A DNA stretch of 64,000 bases from Paenibacillus rhizophilus (lineage in GTDB: Bacteria; Bacillota; Bacilli; Paenibacillales; Paenibacillaceae). The stretch spans positions 992,001 to 1,056,000 of the forward strand of contig NZ_RQPI01000001.1 of assembly GCF_003854965.1 (NCBI RefSeq). Reading direction: 5' to 3'. Below the pieces are notes generated by a model. That model saw only the letters and a list, made by a program, of their open reading frames with translations. It did not search any database and had not been told where the DNA came from. Positions 43,676-51,861 of the stretch are shown here, piece after piece. Position 1 is the first letter of the stretch. The number at the start of each line of letters is the position of its first letter. The translations under genes and the position numbers were made by a program.

Positions 43676-43852
43676 GGAAAACCTCCCTTATATTTCGCAA
43701 AAAAAGAGACGAAACAGCCATTATGCGGGAAAATCTCCGGTTTATTAATCCATTCCTATTCAAGTTCGGCCAAAAGGCCGGATTAGAAGGGAGATTTTCC
43801 CGCTCAGTCTACCGGAATCCCCAGTTTCACGAAAATAAGAGGGAGGAATTCC
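43676..43852. repeat. 177-bp imperfect inverted-repeat element
   Basis: Two arms of exactly 63 bases (43676-43738 and 43790-43852) are inverted copies. The innermost 14 bases, GCGGGAAAATCTCC, pair perfectly, the outer ~23 bases (CCTCCCTTATATTTCG-like) are similar and the middle is diverged. A GGCC-AAAA-GGCC hairpin lies between the arms. It may be a MITE-like remnant or a structured RNA; no target duplication was recognised. Confidence 0.55.
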
Positions 43853-43943
43853 GCCTTATTTGAAGCTCAGCATCATTCGATCGCTTTGCTGTCAACCTCG
43901 GAGTCGTATCCCCGGATGCCATCCATCAGCAGATCAGCATCAT

Positions 43944-45176
43944 TTACGCCCAGTTTCCTTGCCGGAACACCGGTTCAATCGTTCCGTCCGGCAGTTCGCC
44001 GTCAATATCCAGCTCAGGGGACCCGATCATGAAATCCACATGCGTCAGGCTGACGTTAACGCCTCTGGCCAGCAGTTCATCCCGGCTTAGCTTCGTCCCG
44101 CCCTCGATATTGACCGGATAGGCGCTGCCGAGAGCGAAGTGGCAGGAAGCATTCTCGTCAATGCCGGTATTGTAGAAGATCCGGTTCAGCCGGGAAATCG
44201 GCGAATCATGCGGCACTAGCGCCACCTCGCCCAAGTAGGACGCGCCTTCGTCCGTCTCCAGCAGCGAAGCCAGATGCTCGCGGCCTGTTGAAGCGTCAAA
44301 TTCCGTCACCTTGCCATCCTTAAAGGTCAGCTTTATGCCGTCCACAAGCCGACCGTTCAGATTAAGCGGCAGCGTGCTGCTTACCGTTCCGTTCACGCCT
44401 GTACGGTGAGGCATGGAGTATACTTCCTCCGTCGGCATATTGGCGACAAAATAGACGCCCCGCTCATTCTCGCCTCCCGCGGCCCGCCACAGATGCCCTT
44501 CCGGCAGTTCCACGCGCAGATCGGTGCCCGGGGCGCGGTAGTGCAGACTGCGGTAACGCTTGGCGTTCAGCTTGTCCTGTCTTTCTTTCAGACGAACAAT
44601 ATGCTCCCGCCAGGCTGCGACTGGATCGCCGTCCGCCTCCACGCGGTTCATCTGAAAGATGGCCTCCCACATGGCGTCAATCCGCTCTTCTTCCGGCAGG
44701 TCGGCGAATACCTTATCCGCCCAGGCCCGGGTGGGCGCTTTGACCAACGACCAGCTAATCCGGCTGTTGCGGGTGTACGCCTGGTACTTCTGGCGGGCGA
44801 CCGCCGCCGCTTTTACCGCAGCCGATACTTTCGCGGAATCGATGCCGCGCAGCAGCTCTGGATCGGGCACTTTGATATGCAGGATGGCTCCGCCTTCCTC
44901 GGCGAATTTCTCCAGCATATCCGCATGCCACTGCGGGTAATAGCCGAAGGAATCCTCCGGCGCTTTCTCGTAGCGGATACGGGTTATCGCCTCATCGTCC
45001 CAATCCATCATGACGTATTTGGCGCCCGCCTCATAGGCTTTGGTTACAATCAGCCGGGTCAGCTCGGCGGTCTCCAGCGGCGCGTGAACCATCAGCACCT
45101 GCCCGGGCTGGATATTCACCCCCACTTTGACGACCAAGTCCGCATACTTTTCCAGCAGTTGTTCAAAAAAAGCCAT
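43944..45176 (-). CDS. Aminopeptidase, M29 (AmpS/PepS) family
   Basis: A 410-residue metallo-aminopeptidase of clan MQ, the normal length. Conserved metal and active-site stretches are ELPEGHLWRAAGGENERG, NMPTEEVYSMPHRTGVNG, YLGEVALVPHDSPISR, GIDENASCHFALGSAYP and THVDFMIGS. It cleaves N-terminal residues from peptides in the cytoplasm, usually with Co or Zn. It stands alone, with no sign of special regulation. Confidence 0.92.
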   Translation of the reverse strand: MAFFEQLLEKYADLVVKVGVNIQPGQVLMVHAPLETAELTRLIVTKAYEAGAKYVMMDWDDEAITRIRYEKAPEDSFGYYPQWHADMLEKFAEEGGAILHIKVPDPELLRGIDSAKVSAAVKAAAVARQKYQAYTRNSRISWSLVKAPTRAWADKVFADLPEEERIDAMWEAIFQMNRVEADGDPVAAWREHIVRLKERQDKLNAKRYRSLHYRAPGTDLRVELPEGHLWRAAGGENERGVYFVANMPTEEVYSMPHRTGVNGTVSSTLPLNLNGRLVDGIKLTFKDGKVTEFDASTGREHLASLLETDEGASYLGEVALVPHDSPISRLNRIFYNTGIDENASCHFALGSAYPVNIEGGTKLSRDELLARGVNVSLTHVDFMIGSPELDIDGELPDGTIEPVFRQGNWA

Positions 45177-45225
45177 GTCTGCTCATCCTCCGTTTGTTCA
45201 TTTGAACCGGCATCTTATTAGTGTA

Positions 45226-45996
45226 TCACAATGGAGCCGTGGCCGCGTTCAACTCCAGTACGACCGGACAATGATCGCTGCCCATGACCGCGCACTCGAT
45301 CCGCGCATCCTCAACAGCCGGAGCCAGCCTTGCGGACACGAGAAAATAGTCGATCCGCCAGCCCACATTCCGTTCCCGGACCTTCGGCATATAGGACCAC
45401 CAGGAATACGCGTCCTTCACATCGGGATGAAGGTGGCGGAACGTATCGATAAACCCCGCTTCCAGCAGCTCGGTCATCTTTTGCCGTTCTTCGGGCGTGA
45501 AGCCGGAATTGCCGTTGTTGGATTTCGGATTTTTCAAATCGATCTCCTGATGAGCCACGTTTAAATCGCCGCATATCACGACCGGCTTATGCTTGTCCAG
45601 ACGCTGCAAATGTGCGCGGAAACGCTCCTCCCATCCCAGCCGGTACTCCAGACGCGACAGGTCGCGCCGGGCATTGGGGCTGTAGGCATTGACGAGATAG
45701 AAGTCCGCATATTCCAGCGTAATGACTCTTCCTTCCGTATCCTCTTCACCTTCCAGCCCGAGGGTGACGGACAATGGCTCTTTTTTGGTAAACACCGCGG
45801 TTCCGGAATACCCCTTCTTGACAGCGTAATTCCAATACTGCCGGTATTTATCACCGTGGTCGAGCGTGATTTGCCCTTCCTGGAGCTTCGTTTCCTGCAC
45901 GCAGAAGATATCCGCGTCGCAATCCGCGAAATACTCGTTAAATCCTTTGTTCACGCAGGCTCTCAGCCCGTTGACGTTCCATGATACCAGCTTCAT
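45226..45996 (-). CDS. xth: Exodeoxyribonuclease III / AP endonuclease
   Basis: A 256-residue Xth/ExoA-family DNA repair nuclease: N-terminal MKLVSWNVNGLRA, the metal ligand in CVQETKLQ, catalytic NAYSPNARRD, CGDLNVAHQEIDL, WRIDYFLVS and the final GSDHCPVVLEL. Cleaves DNA 5' to abasic sites and has 3' repair activities. It is downstream of DUF1349 with a 78-base gap. Confidence 0.95.
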   Translation of the reverse strand: MKLVSWNVNGLRACVNKGFNEYFADCDADIFCVQETKLQEGQITLDHGDKYRQYWNYAVKKGYSGTAVFTKKEPLSVTLGLEGEEDTEGRVITLEYADFYLVNAYSPNARRDLSRLEYRLGWEERFRAHLQRLDKHKPVVICGDLNVAHQEIDLKNPKSNNGNSGFTPEERQKMTELLEAGFIDTFRHLHPDVKDAYSWWSYMPKVRERNVGWRIDYFLVSARLAPAVEDARIECAVMGSDHCPVVLELNAATAPL

Positions 45997-46074
45997 TCTT
46001 CCTTATTCTCCTCGCTTTTGAGCCTTGATTATGATAAGATGACTGCCGAAATTCTTGATACAACCCGGGTATTC

Positions 46075-46683
46075 CTATCCTCCGGCCGGAGGGTCGATAT
46101 GTATATCCGTGTCGGGACTCGTTAACGACCAGCGAGTAAAGGCAACCTGAAACCCCGCTCGGGTCGGCGCGCACAGAAAAGGACCTGCCTGCTTCCGGGA
46201 GGCGTACGGAAAACGGGCAACACGAACGGTCCGCCACGGTCCCCCTTCAATTCTGGCTCGGATAATGACGGCATCGTGAAGCCTGGATGCGCGGATGGTA
46301 ATCTCTTTCCCAATCCATTCGGGCACAGGCGAAAGAGACCAGTCCGAGTAAGTATCTGTTACCACGGCGCCAAGATGCGGAACGCCGTCATTAATTTCAA
46401 TCCCTGATTTAATCCACTGAGTCGGACTATGCCACAGCATCAATCCCGCCTGATCGTATAATCCGGAAAAACCGTCCAGCTTAAAGGCAATTTCAACGGC
46501 AAACGGTTCATCCCACGAAGCCAGGAGGGCATGACCACTGTCATGTTGAAAACCGTACATCGTTTGCTGCCAGTAATCGCTTTGTTCCACGGCTTGAGCT
46601 ATAAGCCGATCTTCTTCGGTACGGCTGGATTCCGGTTCGTTGGTCCAGGTTCCGCTTGACCAGTCAATCTTGTTCAAGGCCAT
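46075..46683 (-). CDS. DUF1349 (YesU-like) concanavalin-fold protein
   Basis: A 202-residue protein of the DUF1349 family: FAVEIAFKLDGFSGLYDQAGLMLWHSPTQWIKSGIE, then ITDTYSDWS-like VTDTYSDWSL and GPFLCAPTRAGFQVAFTRW. The fold is lectin/glucanase-like. There is no signal peptide. Carbohydrate binding is presumed for the family, but no function is known here. Confidence 0.85.
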   Translation of the reverse strand: MALNKIDWSSGTWTNEPESSRTEEDRLIAQAVEQSDYWQQTMYGFQHDSGHALLASWDEPFAVEIAFKLDGFSGLYDQAGLMLWHSPTQWIKSGIEINDGVPHLGAVVTDTYSDWSLSPVPEWIGKEITIRASRLHDAVIIRARIEGGPWRTVRVARFPYASRKQAGPFLCAPTRAGFQVAFTRWSLTSPDTDIHIDPPAGG

Positions 46684-46976
46684 TTCGCATCATCCTTTGC
46701 CTATTCTTCTTATAAGAATAGCAGTTTGCCGCCGTATCTTTCAATGTCTACGGTTCGGAAGGAGACCTCTTATGCCTATCCGTTTCTTACTATTTAAGCC
46801 TGCTCATGATAGAATGACTTGATGGACCGGACTTTTTAACAGCATTCCGAGAGAAGTCCCCTTCCTCTACAGGGAGGGGATGAATATCGGCCAGGCTAAC
46901 AACTCTGGAAAATTATTGATGTATATTAGCTCATTTGATATAATCAGTCTTAGTTAGATATAAGGCTGGTGTATCA

Positions 46977-47387
46977 ATGAAATTAGACTCGAATAATCAC
47001 TCGGTATTCTCCCTGAACTATCATCTCATCCTCTGCATTAAATACCGCAAAAAAGTGCTTTCTGATGAGATCTCCGAGTATGCGAAGGGGATTTTTGAAC
47101 GCATCGGAGAAAACTATCATATTACGCTGAGCGAGTGGAATCACGATAACGATCACATCCATGTGCTTTTTAAGGCGCACCCCAACACCGAACTATCCAA
47201 ATTTATCAATGCCTATAAAAGTGCCAGCTCCCGCCTCATCAAAAAAGACTTTCCCGAAGTCAAAACGAAGCTGTGGAAAGAGTACTTTTGGTCGCAAAGC
47301 TTCTGCCTAACTACTGTGGGTGGCGCCCCCTTGGACGTATTGAAAACCTATATTGAAAATCAGGAAAAGAAGGCGAAAACCAAATGA
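46977..47387 (+). CDS. tnpA: IS200/IS605 transposase TnpA (Y1 HUH)
   Basis: A 136-residue Y1 transposase. The HUH motif is DHIHVLF, and the catalytic tyrosine is in [11 protein letters not shown] near the C-terminus; the core [16 protein letters not shown] is typical. All residues look intact, so it may still be active. It excises and inserts single-stranded DNA at hairpin ends. Confidence 0.93.
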   Translation: MKLDSNNHSVFSLNYHLILCIKYRKKVLSDEISEYAKGIFERIGENYHITLSEWNHDNDHIHVLFKAHPNTELSKFINAYKSASSRLIKKDFPEVKTKLWKEYFWSQSFCLTTVGGAPLDVLKTYIENQEKKAKTK

Positions 47388-48418
47388 TCCGATGTGTCAA
47401 AACACCGTTTCACACCTCCAAAGGGGATCTGGAACGACTGTTTGCGTGTAACCGGATTTCAGCGGAAGTTTGGAACCAGTGTCTGGTCATCGCCAAGAAC
47501 TATGCCCTACGGCAGGATGGAAAGTGGATCGGGAAAACGGAACTTCAAGCGGCATTGAAAAATCAGTTTCCTCTGCATTCCCAATCAGTGCAGGCAGTTT
47601 GCCATAAATATCTTTTTGCCAGAGACAGCGCAAAACAAGCCAGAAAGCAGGGCCTGCGCACCAAATACCCTTACAAAAAGAAGAAGCACTTCAACAGCAA
47701 ATGGGTGGACCAAGCATTCAAAATCGAGGGCAACACGATCTACTTAAGTCTGGGTATCCAAAGCGGCAAACGCCAGCAGCCGATTAAAATCACCGTCCCG
47801 CGTATGCCGGAAGCGGACATCAAGGAAATCGAGCTGGTGTATGACCGGAAACTGATGATTTCCATGAGTTATGATGACGGACAAGCGGCAGCAGAGAATC
47901 CAGGCAGCCAGACCGCAGGCGTTGACCTGGGGGAAATCCATTCCATCACGGCAACGACCACCGAAAACAAGTCGATCATCATCACCGGAAGAAAAGTAAG
48001 AAGCATTCACAGGCTGAGAAACAAGAAGCTGGCCGAGATCCAAAAGCTCATGAGCAAATGCCAAAAAGGCAGCCGGCAATGAAAAAAATACAACCGGACT
48101 AAAAAATACATACTCAGCAAAAGCGAGCGCCAACTGAATGATGCCATCCACAAAACCACAAGGCAATTCGTAGAATGGTGCACGGAAAACGAGGTCAAAG
48201 AGACGATTGTCGGCCAAGTGGACGGCAGCTACACCAGCCAACAATGTCCTTGTTGCGGTCGAAGAAAAAAGACGTCCACCCTAAATTACAACTGTTCCTG
48301 TGGCTATACTGAACACCGGGATGTGCATGGGAGCAAAGGGATATTATCCAAGTATCTGCATGGAGATATCCGTTATTTGGGCGAAACGAAAGAAATCAAG
48401 TATCTACGGATCGCGTGA
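47384..48418 (+). pseudogene. tnpB: Decayed TnpB (nonsense codon plus internal deletion)
   Basis: An RNA-guided nuclease relative of Cas12. The N-terminal part is intact to the RuvC-I motif [11 protein letters not shown] at 48080-48082 replaces an expected Trp codon (RQ-stop-KKYNR); the same frame then continues to 48418. Further on, VGQVDG runs straight into [11 protein letters not shown], whereas relatives have about 55-60 residues between these points, so a segment between RuvC-II and the zinc ribbon is deleted. The zinc ribbon (CPCC...CSC) and HRDV (RuvC-III) remain. The protein is almost certainly inactive. Confidence 0.85.
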
Positions 48419-48602
48419 GTGCGAGAAGTAGTAGAAGGTGAGTTCCCACCCACTTGTACAAGTGTTGCTTACTGAACCTTGCCGTTAGATTTCCGCATTT
48501 CAGCGAAAGCAGATAGCCAACCTATGTGCTTATCGAAAGTAACGGTAGGGGCTGGTAAGAAACTCCTGCTTCTAAGCAAAGTGTAAGCAGGGGAGGTTCA
48601 TC
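48419..48602 (+). ncRNA. Candidate omega/reRNA of the IS605 element
   Basis: The region from the tnpB stop to the right end is structured and non-coding, ending in the CTCCTGCTT/AAGCAGGGG hairpin and GGTTCATC, where TnpB guide RNAs end. The flanking 16-20 bases (from 48603) would be the guide. With tnpB broken it may be a relic. Confidence 0.5.
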
Positions 48603-48643
48603 GAATATCCATACATACTAGACTTGCGAGGTAAAAGACATTC

Positions 48644-49792
48644 ATGAACGCACCGCGACTATTAAGAGCTTTTAACTTTTTGTATTTTGCCCTGCTGGCC
48701 ATTTTCATTCCGTTTCTTCCGGTCTACCTGGCCGAACAGGGCCTGAATCCCGGGCAAATCGGATTTATCGTAGGCACCGGCGGCTTTGTGACGATTATTT
48801 CCCAGCCGCTCTGGGGGATGATCAGCGACAGGACCAGGACGATTCGCAAGGTCCTCCTGCTGCTTCTGCTTTTTTCAGCCGTTCTCGGGTATTCACTCTA
48901 CGCTTCAGTCAGCTATATTCCGCTTATTTCGTTTGCCATGCTGCTCTACTTCTTCCTAATGCCCATTGATCCGCTGACAGAGAGCCTTAATTTCCGGGTT
49001 GCCGAGGCTCATGGAGTAAGCTATGGGTCCATACGCACCTACGGCGCACTCGGCTATGCGGTGATGTCGCTGCTGGCCGGATACGTCATGTCGTATTTCG
49101 GCGGCCACAGTCTCGCGCCGCTCTTCGCGGGAATCGTGCTGCTTAGCCTGGCGAACACCTGGGTTATGCCGGACGCCCCGGTATCGGGCAAGCCGGTCAC
49201 TCTTGGTAGTCTGAAAGCTTTTTTGGGAAACAAGGAAACGGTTCTGTTCCTCGTTCTCGTTCTGATCAGCTCGATTCCCGCGCGGATGAATGATACATTC
49301 CTTGGCGTCTATATCTCCGAACTGGGAGGCAAGCCCGAGCTTCTCGGACAGGCCTGGTTCCTCGCTGCGGGCAGCGAAATCGTTGTGTTCGCCCTAAGTT
49401 CCCGGTGGCTGCGCAAAGGCAAAGAGATGATGATCATTTCGATTTCAGGCTTTTTCTATTTCCTGCGCTTCTTTCTGTCTGTCTGGATCACCGATCCGCA
49501 GCAGCTTGTCTTTCTGCAATTTTTGCAGATCTTGACCTTTCCGGTATTCTACTCCGCTGCGATTCAATACTTGTATAGCATTGTACCCGCGGAATGGCGG
49601 GCTACGGGACAAACCGTGCTGGCTCTGCTGTTCTTCGGAATATCGGGAATTGTCGCTTCTTATGCGGGGGGCGCGCTGTATAACGCCTTTGGCGGGAAGT
49701 CGCTGTATGTTTGCATCTCGGGCCTGTCGTTTGCCGGCTTCGTATTCGGCATTATTTTATACCGCCTGTCTCGAAAGGAGCGAAACTCATGA
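48644..49792 (+). CDS. MFS transporter (LacY/PPP1-like)
   Basis: A 382-residue transporter with about 12 helices, starting LLRAFNFLYFALLAIFIPFLPVYLAEQGL, with DRTRTIRKV as the motif-A-like loop and the conserved RTYGALGYAVMSLLAGYV segment of the YwbF/NupG-like MFS_1_like family. The start at 48644 has GAGGT upstream. It overlaps the AlkD-like gene by 4 bases. Nucleosides or sugars are possible substrates. The IS element lies immediately upstream, so its native promoter may be displaced. Confidence 0.85.
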   Translation: MNAPRLLRAFNFLYFALLAIFIPFLPVYLAEQGLNPGQIGFIVGTGGFVTIISQPLWGMISDRTRTIRKVLLLLLLFSAVLGYSLYASVSYIPLISFAMLLYFFLMPIDPLTESLNFRVAEAHGVSYGSIRTYGALGYAVMSLLAGYVMSYFGGHSLAPLFAGIVLLSLANTWVMPDAPVSGKPVTLGSLKAFLGNKETVLFLVLVLISSIPARMNDTFLGVYISELGGKPELLGQAWFLAAGSEIVVFALSSRWLRKGKEMMIISISGFFYFLRFFLSVWITDPQQLVFLQFLQILTFPVFYSAAIQYLYSIVPAEWRATGQTVLALLFFGISGIVASYAGGALYNAFGGKSLYVCISGLSFAGFVFGIILYRLSRKERNS

Positions 49793-50460
49793 TTGAACCG
49801 ATTAAACAGCTTGTCCGGGAACTGGAGAATGAGCGGGACCCGGACGCGGCTGCTGCCATGAGCTCGTATATGCGGGATCAATTCCCTTTTTTGGGCGTGC
49901 GGACACCCCTGAGAAAACAAATATTGAAGGCCTTTCTTGCGGCGAATCCGCCGGACAAGAAATGGATTCCCCTGCTGTGGGAAATGCCCGAACGCGAATT
50001 TCAATACTGCGGGCTGGATATCGCGCTGTCGCTGCGAAAGAAGCTCGTACCCGCCGACCTCCCCATGATCGAAACCTGCATCGTCTCGCGTTCGTGGTGG
50101 GATACCGTCGATCTGCTAGCCTCCAATGCCGCCGGGTTTCTGCTGCACAAATATCCGCAATTGCAGGCAGACTACGGCGAGAAATGGCTGCGCTCTGGCA
50201 ATATGTGGCTGAACCGAACAGCCATCCTGTTCCAGCTTCACTATAAGGAAGCGACGGACGAAGCGCTGCTGTACAGCTATATCCGCGAGCATGCGTCGTC
50301 CGGTGAATTTTTCATCCAAAAAGCGATCGGCTGGGCATTAAGGGAATATTCCAAGACGAACCCGGCGTCAGTCGTGGCATTTATCGAGCACGAGGAATTG
50401 AAACCGCTGAGCCGGAGGGAAGGCATGAAATGGCTGAATCGGCCCGGTAAAATTCAATAG
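49789..50460 (+). CDS. AlkD-like DNA alkylation repair protein
   Basis: A 223-residue HEAT-repeat DNA glycosylase of the AlkC/AlkD family: SYMRDQFPFLGVRTPLRKQ at the start, EREFQYCGLDIAL, WWDTVDLLAS with the catalytic-type Asp, WLNRTAILFQLHYKE and FFIQKAIGWALREYSKTNP. It removes alkylated bases without flipping them. The start at 49789 has AGGAG 8 bases upstream and overlaps the MFS stop. Confidence 0.9.
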   Translation: MIEPIKQLVRELENERDPDAAAAMSSYMRDQFPFLGVRTPLRKQILKAFLAANPPDKKWIPLLWEMPEREFQYCGLDIALSLRKKLVPADLPMIETCIVSRSWWDTVDLLASNAAGFLLHKYPQLQADYGEKWLRSGNMWLNRTAILFQLHYKEATDEALLYSYIREHASSGEFFIQKAIGWALREYSKTNPASVVAFIEHEELKPLSRREGMKWLNRPGKIQ

Positions 50461-50486
50461 AGCCCTCCCCGGTTGGGGAGAGCTCT
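50459..50486 (+). terminator. Terminator-like hairpin
   Basis: AGAGC-CTCCCC/GGGGAG-GCTCT stem right after the AlkD-like stop codon, between convergent genes. It has no T-run. Confidence 0.45.
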
Positions 50487-50528
50487 GACACTAAACGAAC
50501 GGTGAAAACGATATTAAACGTCCGTATT

Positions 50529-51614
50529 TTATTGATAAATGTAAACACTGGAGCCGAGGAAGTCGGTTTCCAGCTGGAATTTGGCTTCCAGCACATCCAT
50601 ATCGATCCACGCCATACCCTGATTGACCAGGGTTTCGCCAGCTTTGACGGCGACCGGGTTACCTCCGGAAACGACAGTGATCTGCTTCTTGGTGCTGTCC
50701 CATGTCACTTTGGAGCCGAGGCTTTCCATAACGCCTCGCAGCGGAATCATAACTTTTCCGCCTTTATACTCGCCAAGAAGACCAACCACTTCTTTACCAT
50801 CCGCGTACACCTGTAGCTTGTCCGAGAAAGTGACGCCGCTCTCGATTTTTTTGATGACTTCAATGACAAATTCAGAGCAATAATCGCTAGATACCGGAGC
50901 GAAATCCTCTCCGTACAATTCGGAATTGGACAATACCCGGATACCCAAGAATGGAACTTTAAACGTTTTAGCTACCTCGGCAACCGATGCGGTTTCCATT
51001 TCTTCCGCACTTGTGCCTAAAGTATTATGCAGCTGGTTAATACGGTCAATTTCTTTATTCCACGCATCCGAGGTGCCTATGACGCCGGATACGACTTTGC
51101 CGTACTTATACTGATTGGCCAGGCTCATTGCCGTCTTGTACAGCTCAGGGTCCGGCTCGATAGGTTTGGGCATGACCTTCCAGCTGCCGGTGTCGATTCC
51201 CGCTCCCGCATCTCGATGCGGGGATTCAATCCAGCTGTAATTGATCGCTTTGGCGCCAACCACAATATCGAATTGATGGAGCGCGGGGTCGTGGCCGCCG
51301 GCGGTTCCCTGGTTAATGATCGCTTTTGGATGATATTTCTCGATTAAGAGCGTCGTCGAAGATGCGGCGTTAACCATGCCGATATTCGTCTTGGACACGA
51401 CAACCGGAACGCCCTCGATGGTGCCAGAGTAAAAATTATAAGATCCGAAGGTTTCCGTCTTATATTGGCCCATTTGCTTCAGGAAATAGGCGACTTCCAT
51501 GTCCATTGCGCCTTGCACGGCGATTGGACGGACTTCTTTGCCCCCCGCCGCTTGAACCTGTAGAGGCATCAGAATCAAAAGTAACGCGACACTCCATAAT
51601 AACCATTTTTTCAC
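50529..51614 (-). CDS. Secreted MTA/SAH-nucleosidase-like protein with C-terminal stalk domain
   Basis: A 361-residue exported protein. Residues 1-23 are a signal peptide (ending VQA-AG), and 30-255 form a PNP/MTAN nucleosidase domain: AVQGAMDMEVAYF, NIGMVNAASSTTLLIEKY, NQGTAGGHDP, the catalytic-type EEMETASVAEVAKTF and GIRVLSNSELYG. Residues 265-361 form a copper-amine-oxidase-N/stalk-type domain (VMIPLRGVMESLGSKVTWDSTKKQITVVSGG). MTAN enzymes hydrolyse methylthioadenosine or S-adenosylhomocysteine to adenine and are usually cytosolic, so secretion is odd. It may salvage extracellular MTA. It is 25 kb from the sulfur locus. Confidence 0.85.
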   Translation of the reverse strand: MKKWLLWSVALLLILMPLQVQAAGGKEVRPIAVQGAMDMEVAYFLKQMGQYKTETFGSYNFYSGTIEGVPVVVSKTNIGMVNAASSTTLLIEKYHPKAIINQGTAGGHDPALHQFDIVVGAKAINYSWIESPHRDAGAGIDTGSWKVMPKPIEPDPELYKTAMSLANQYKYGKVVSGVIGTSDAWNKEIDRINQLHNTLGTSAEEMETASVAEVAKTFKVPFLGIRVLSNSELYGEDFAPVSSDYCSEFVIEVIKKIESGVTFSDKLQVYADGKEVVGLLGEYKGGKVMIPLRGVMESLGSKVTWDSTKKQITVVSGGNPVAVKAGETLVNQGMAWIDMDVLEAKFQLETDFLGSSVYIYQ

Positions 51615-51861
51615 CTGCGATCACCTCGTCATTATTTTTGTGCTTGACTGCCTCCTACAAGATAATCGCACGTCAGTTTTGCGTCAATTACCTGGTATGT
51701 TTTATGTCATATTGCACAAATATTCGGAGGAATTTTGTAAGATCATTATAAACTTTTGACAAGAAATATGAATTATTATCATTTTCATGTTATATTTATT
51801 CACTTAAAAAATAACAAAAAACAACAATTCTGATGAATGCGGCTATCATTTACTCCGTCCA

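Larger units (their letters stand above)
46858..48602 (+). mobile_element. IS200/IS605-family element (tnpA intact, tnpB decayed)
   Basis: The element carries tnpA and a tnpB remnant in the same orientation, overlapping by 4 bases. The left end shows a subterminal hairpin, CCCCTTCCT/AGGGAGGGG, at 46858-46879, and the right end CTCCTGCTT/AAGCAGGGG at 48563-48593, as expected for peel-and-paste elements without inverted terminal repeats. Exact ends and target site cannot be fixed. It lies between the DUF1349 gene and the MFS gene at 48644, close enough to have displaced that gene's promoter. Confidence 0.8.

Noticed and set aside
43627-43863. Plus-strand 78-codon open frame
   Set aside because: It runs through the inverted-repeat element; the composition follows the repeat rather than protein coding.
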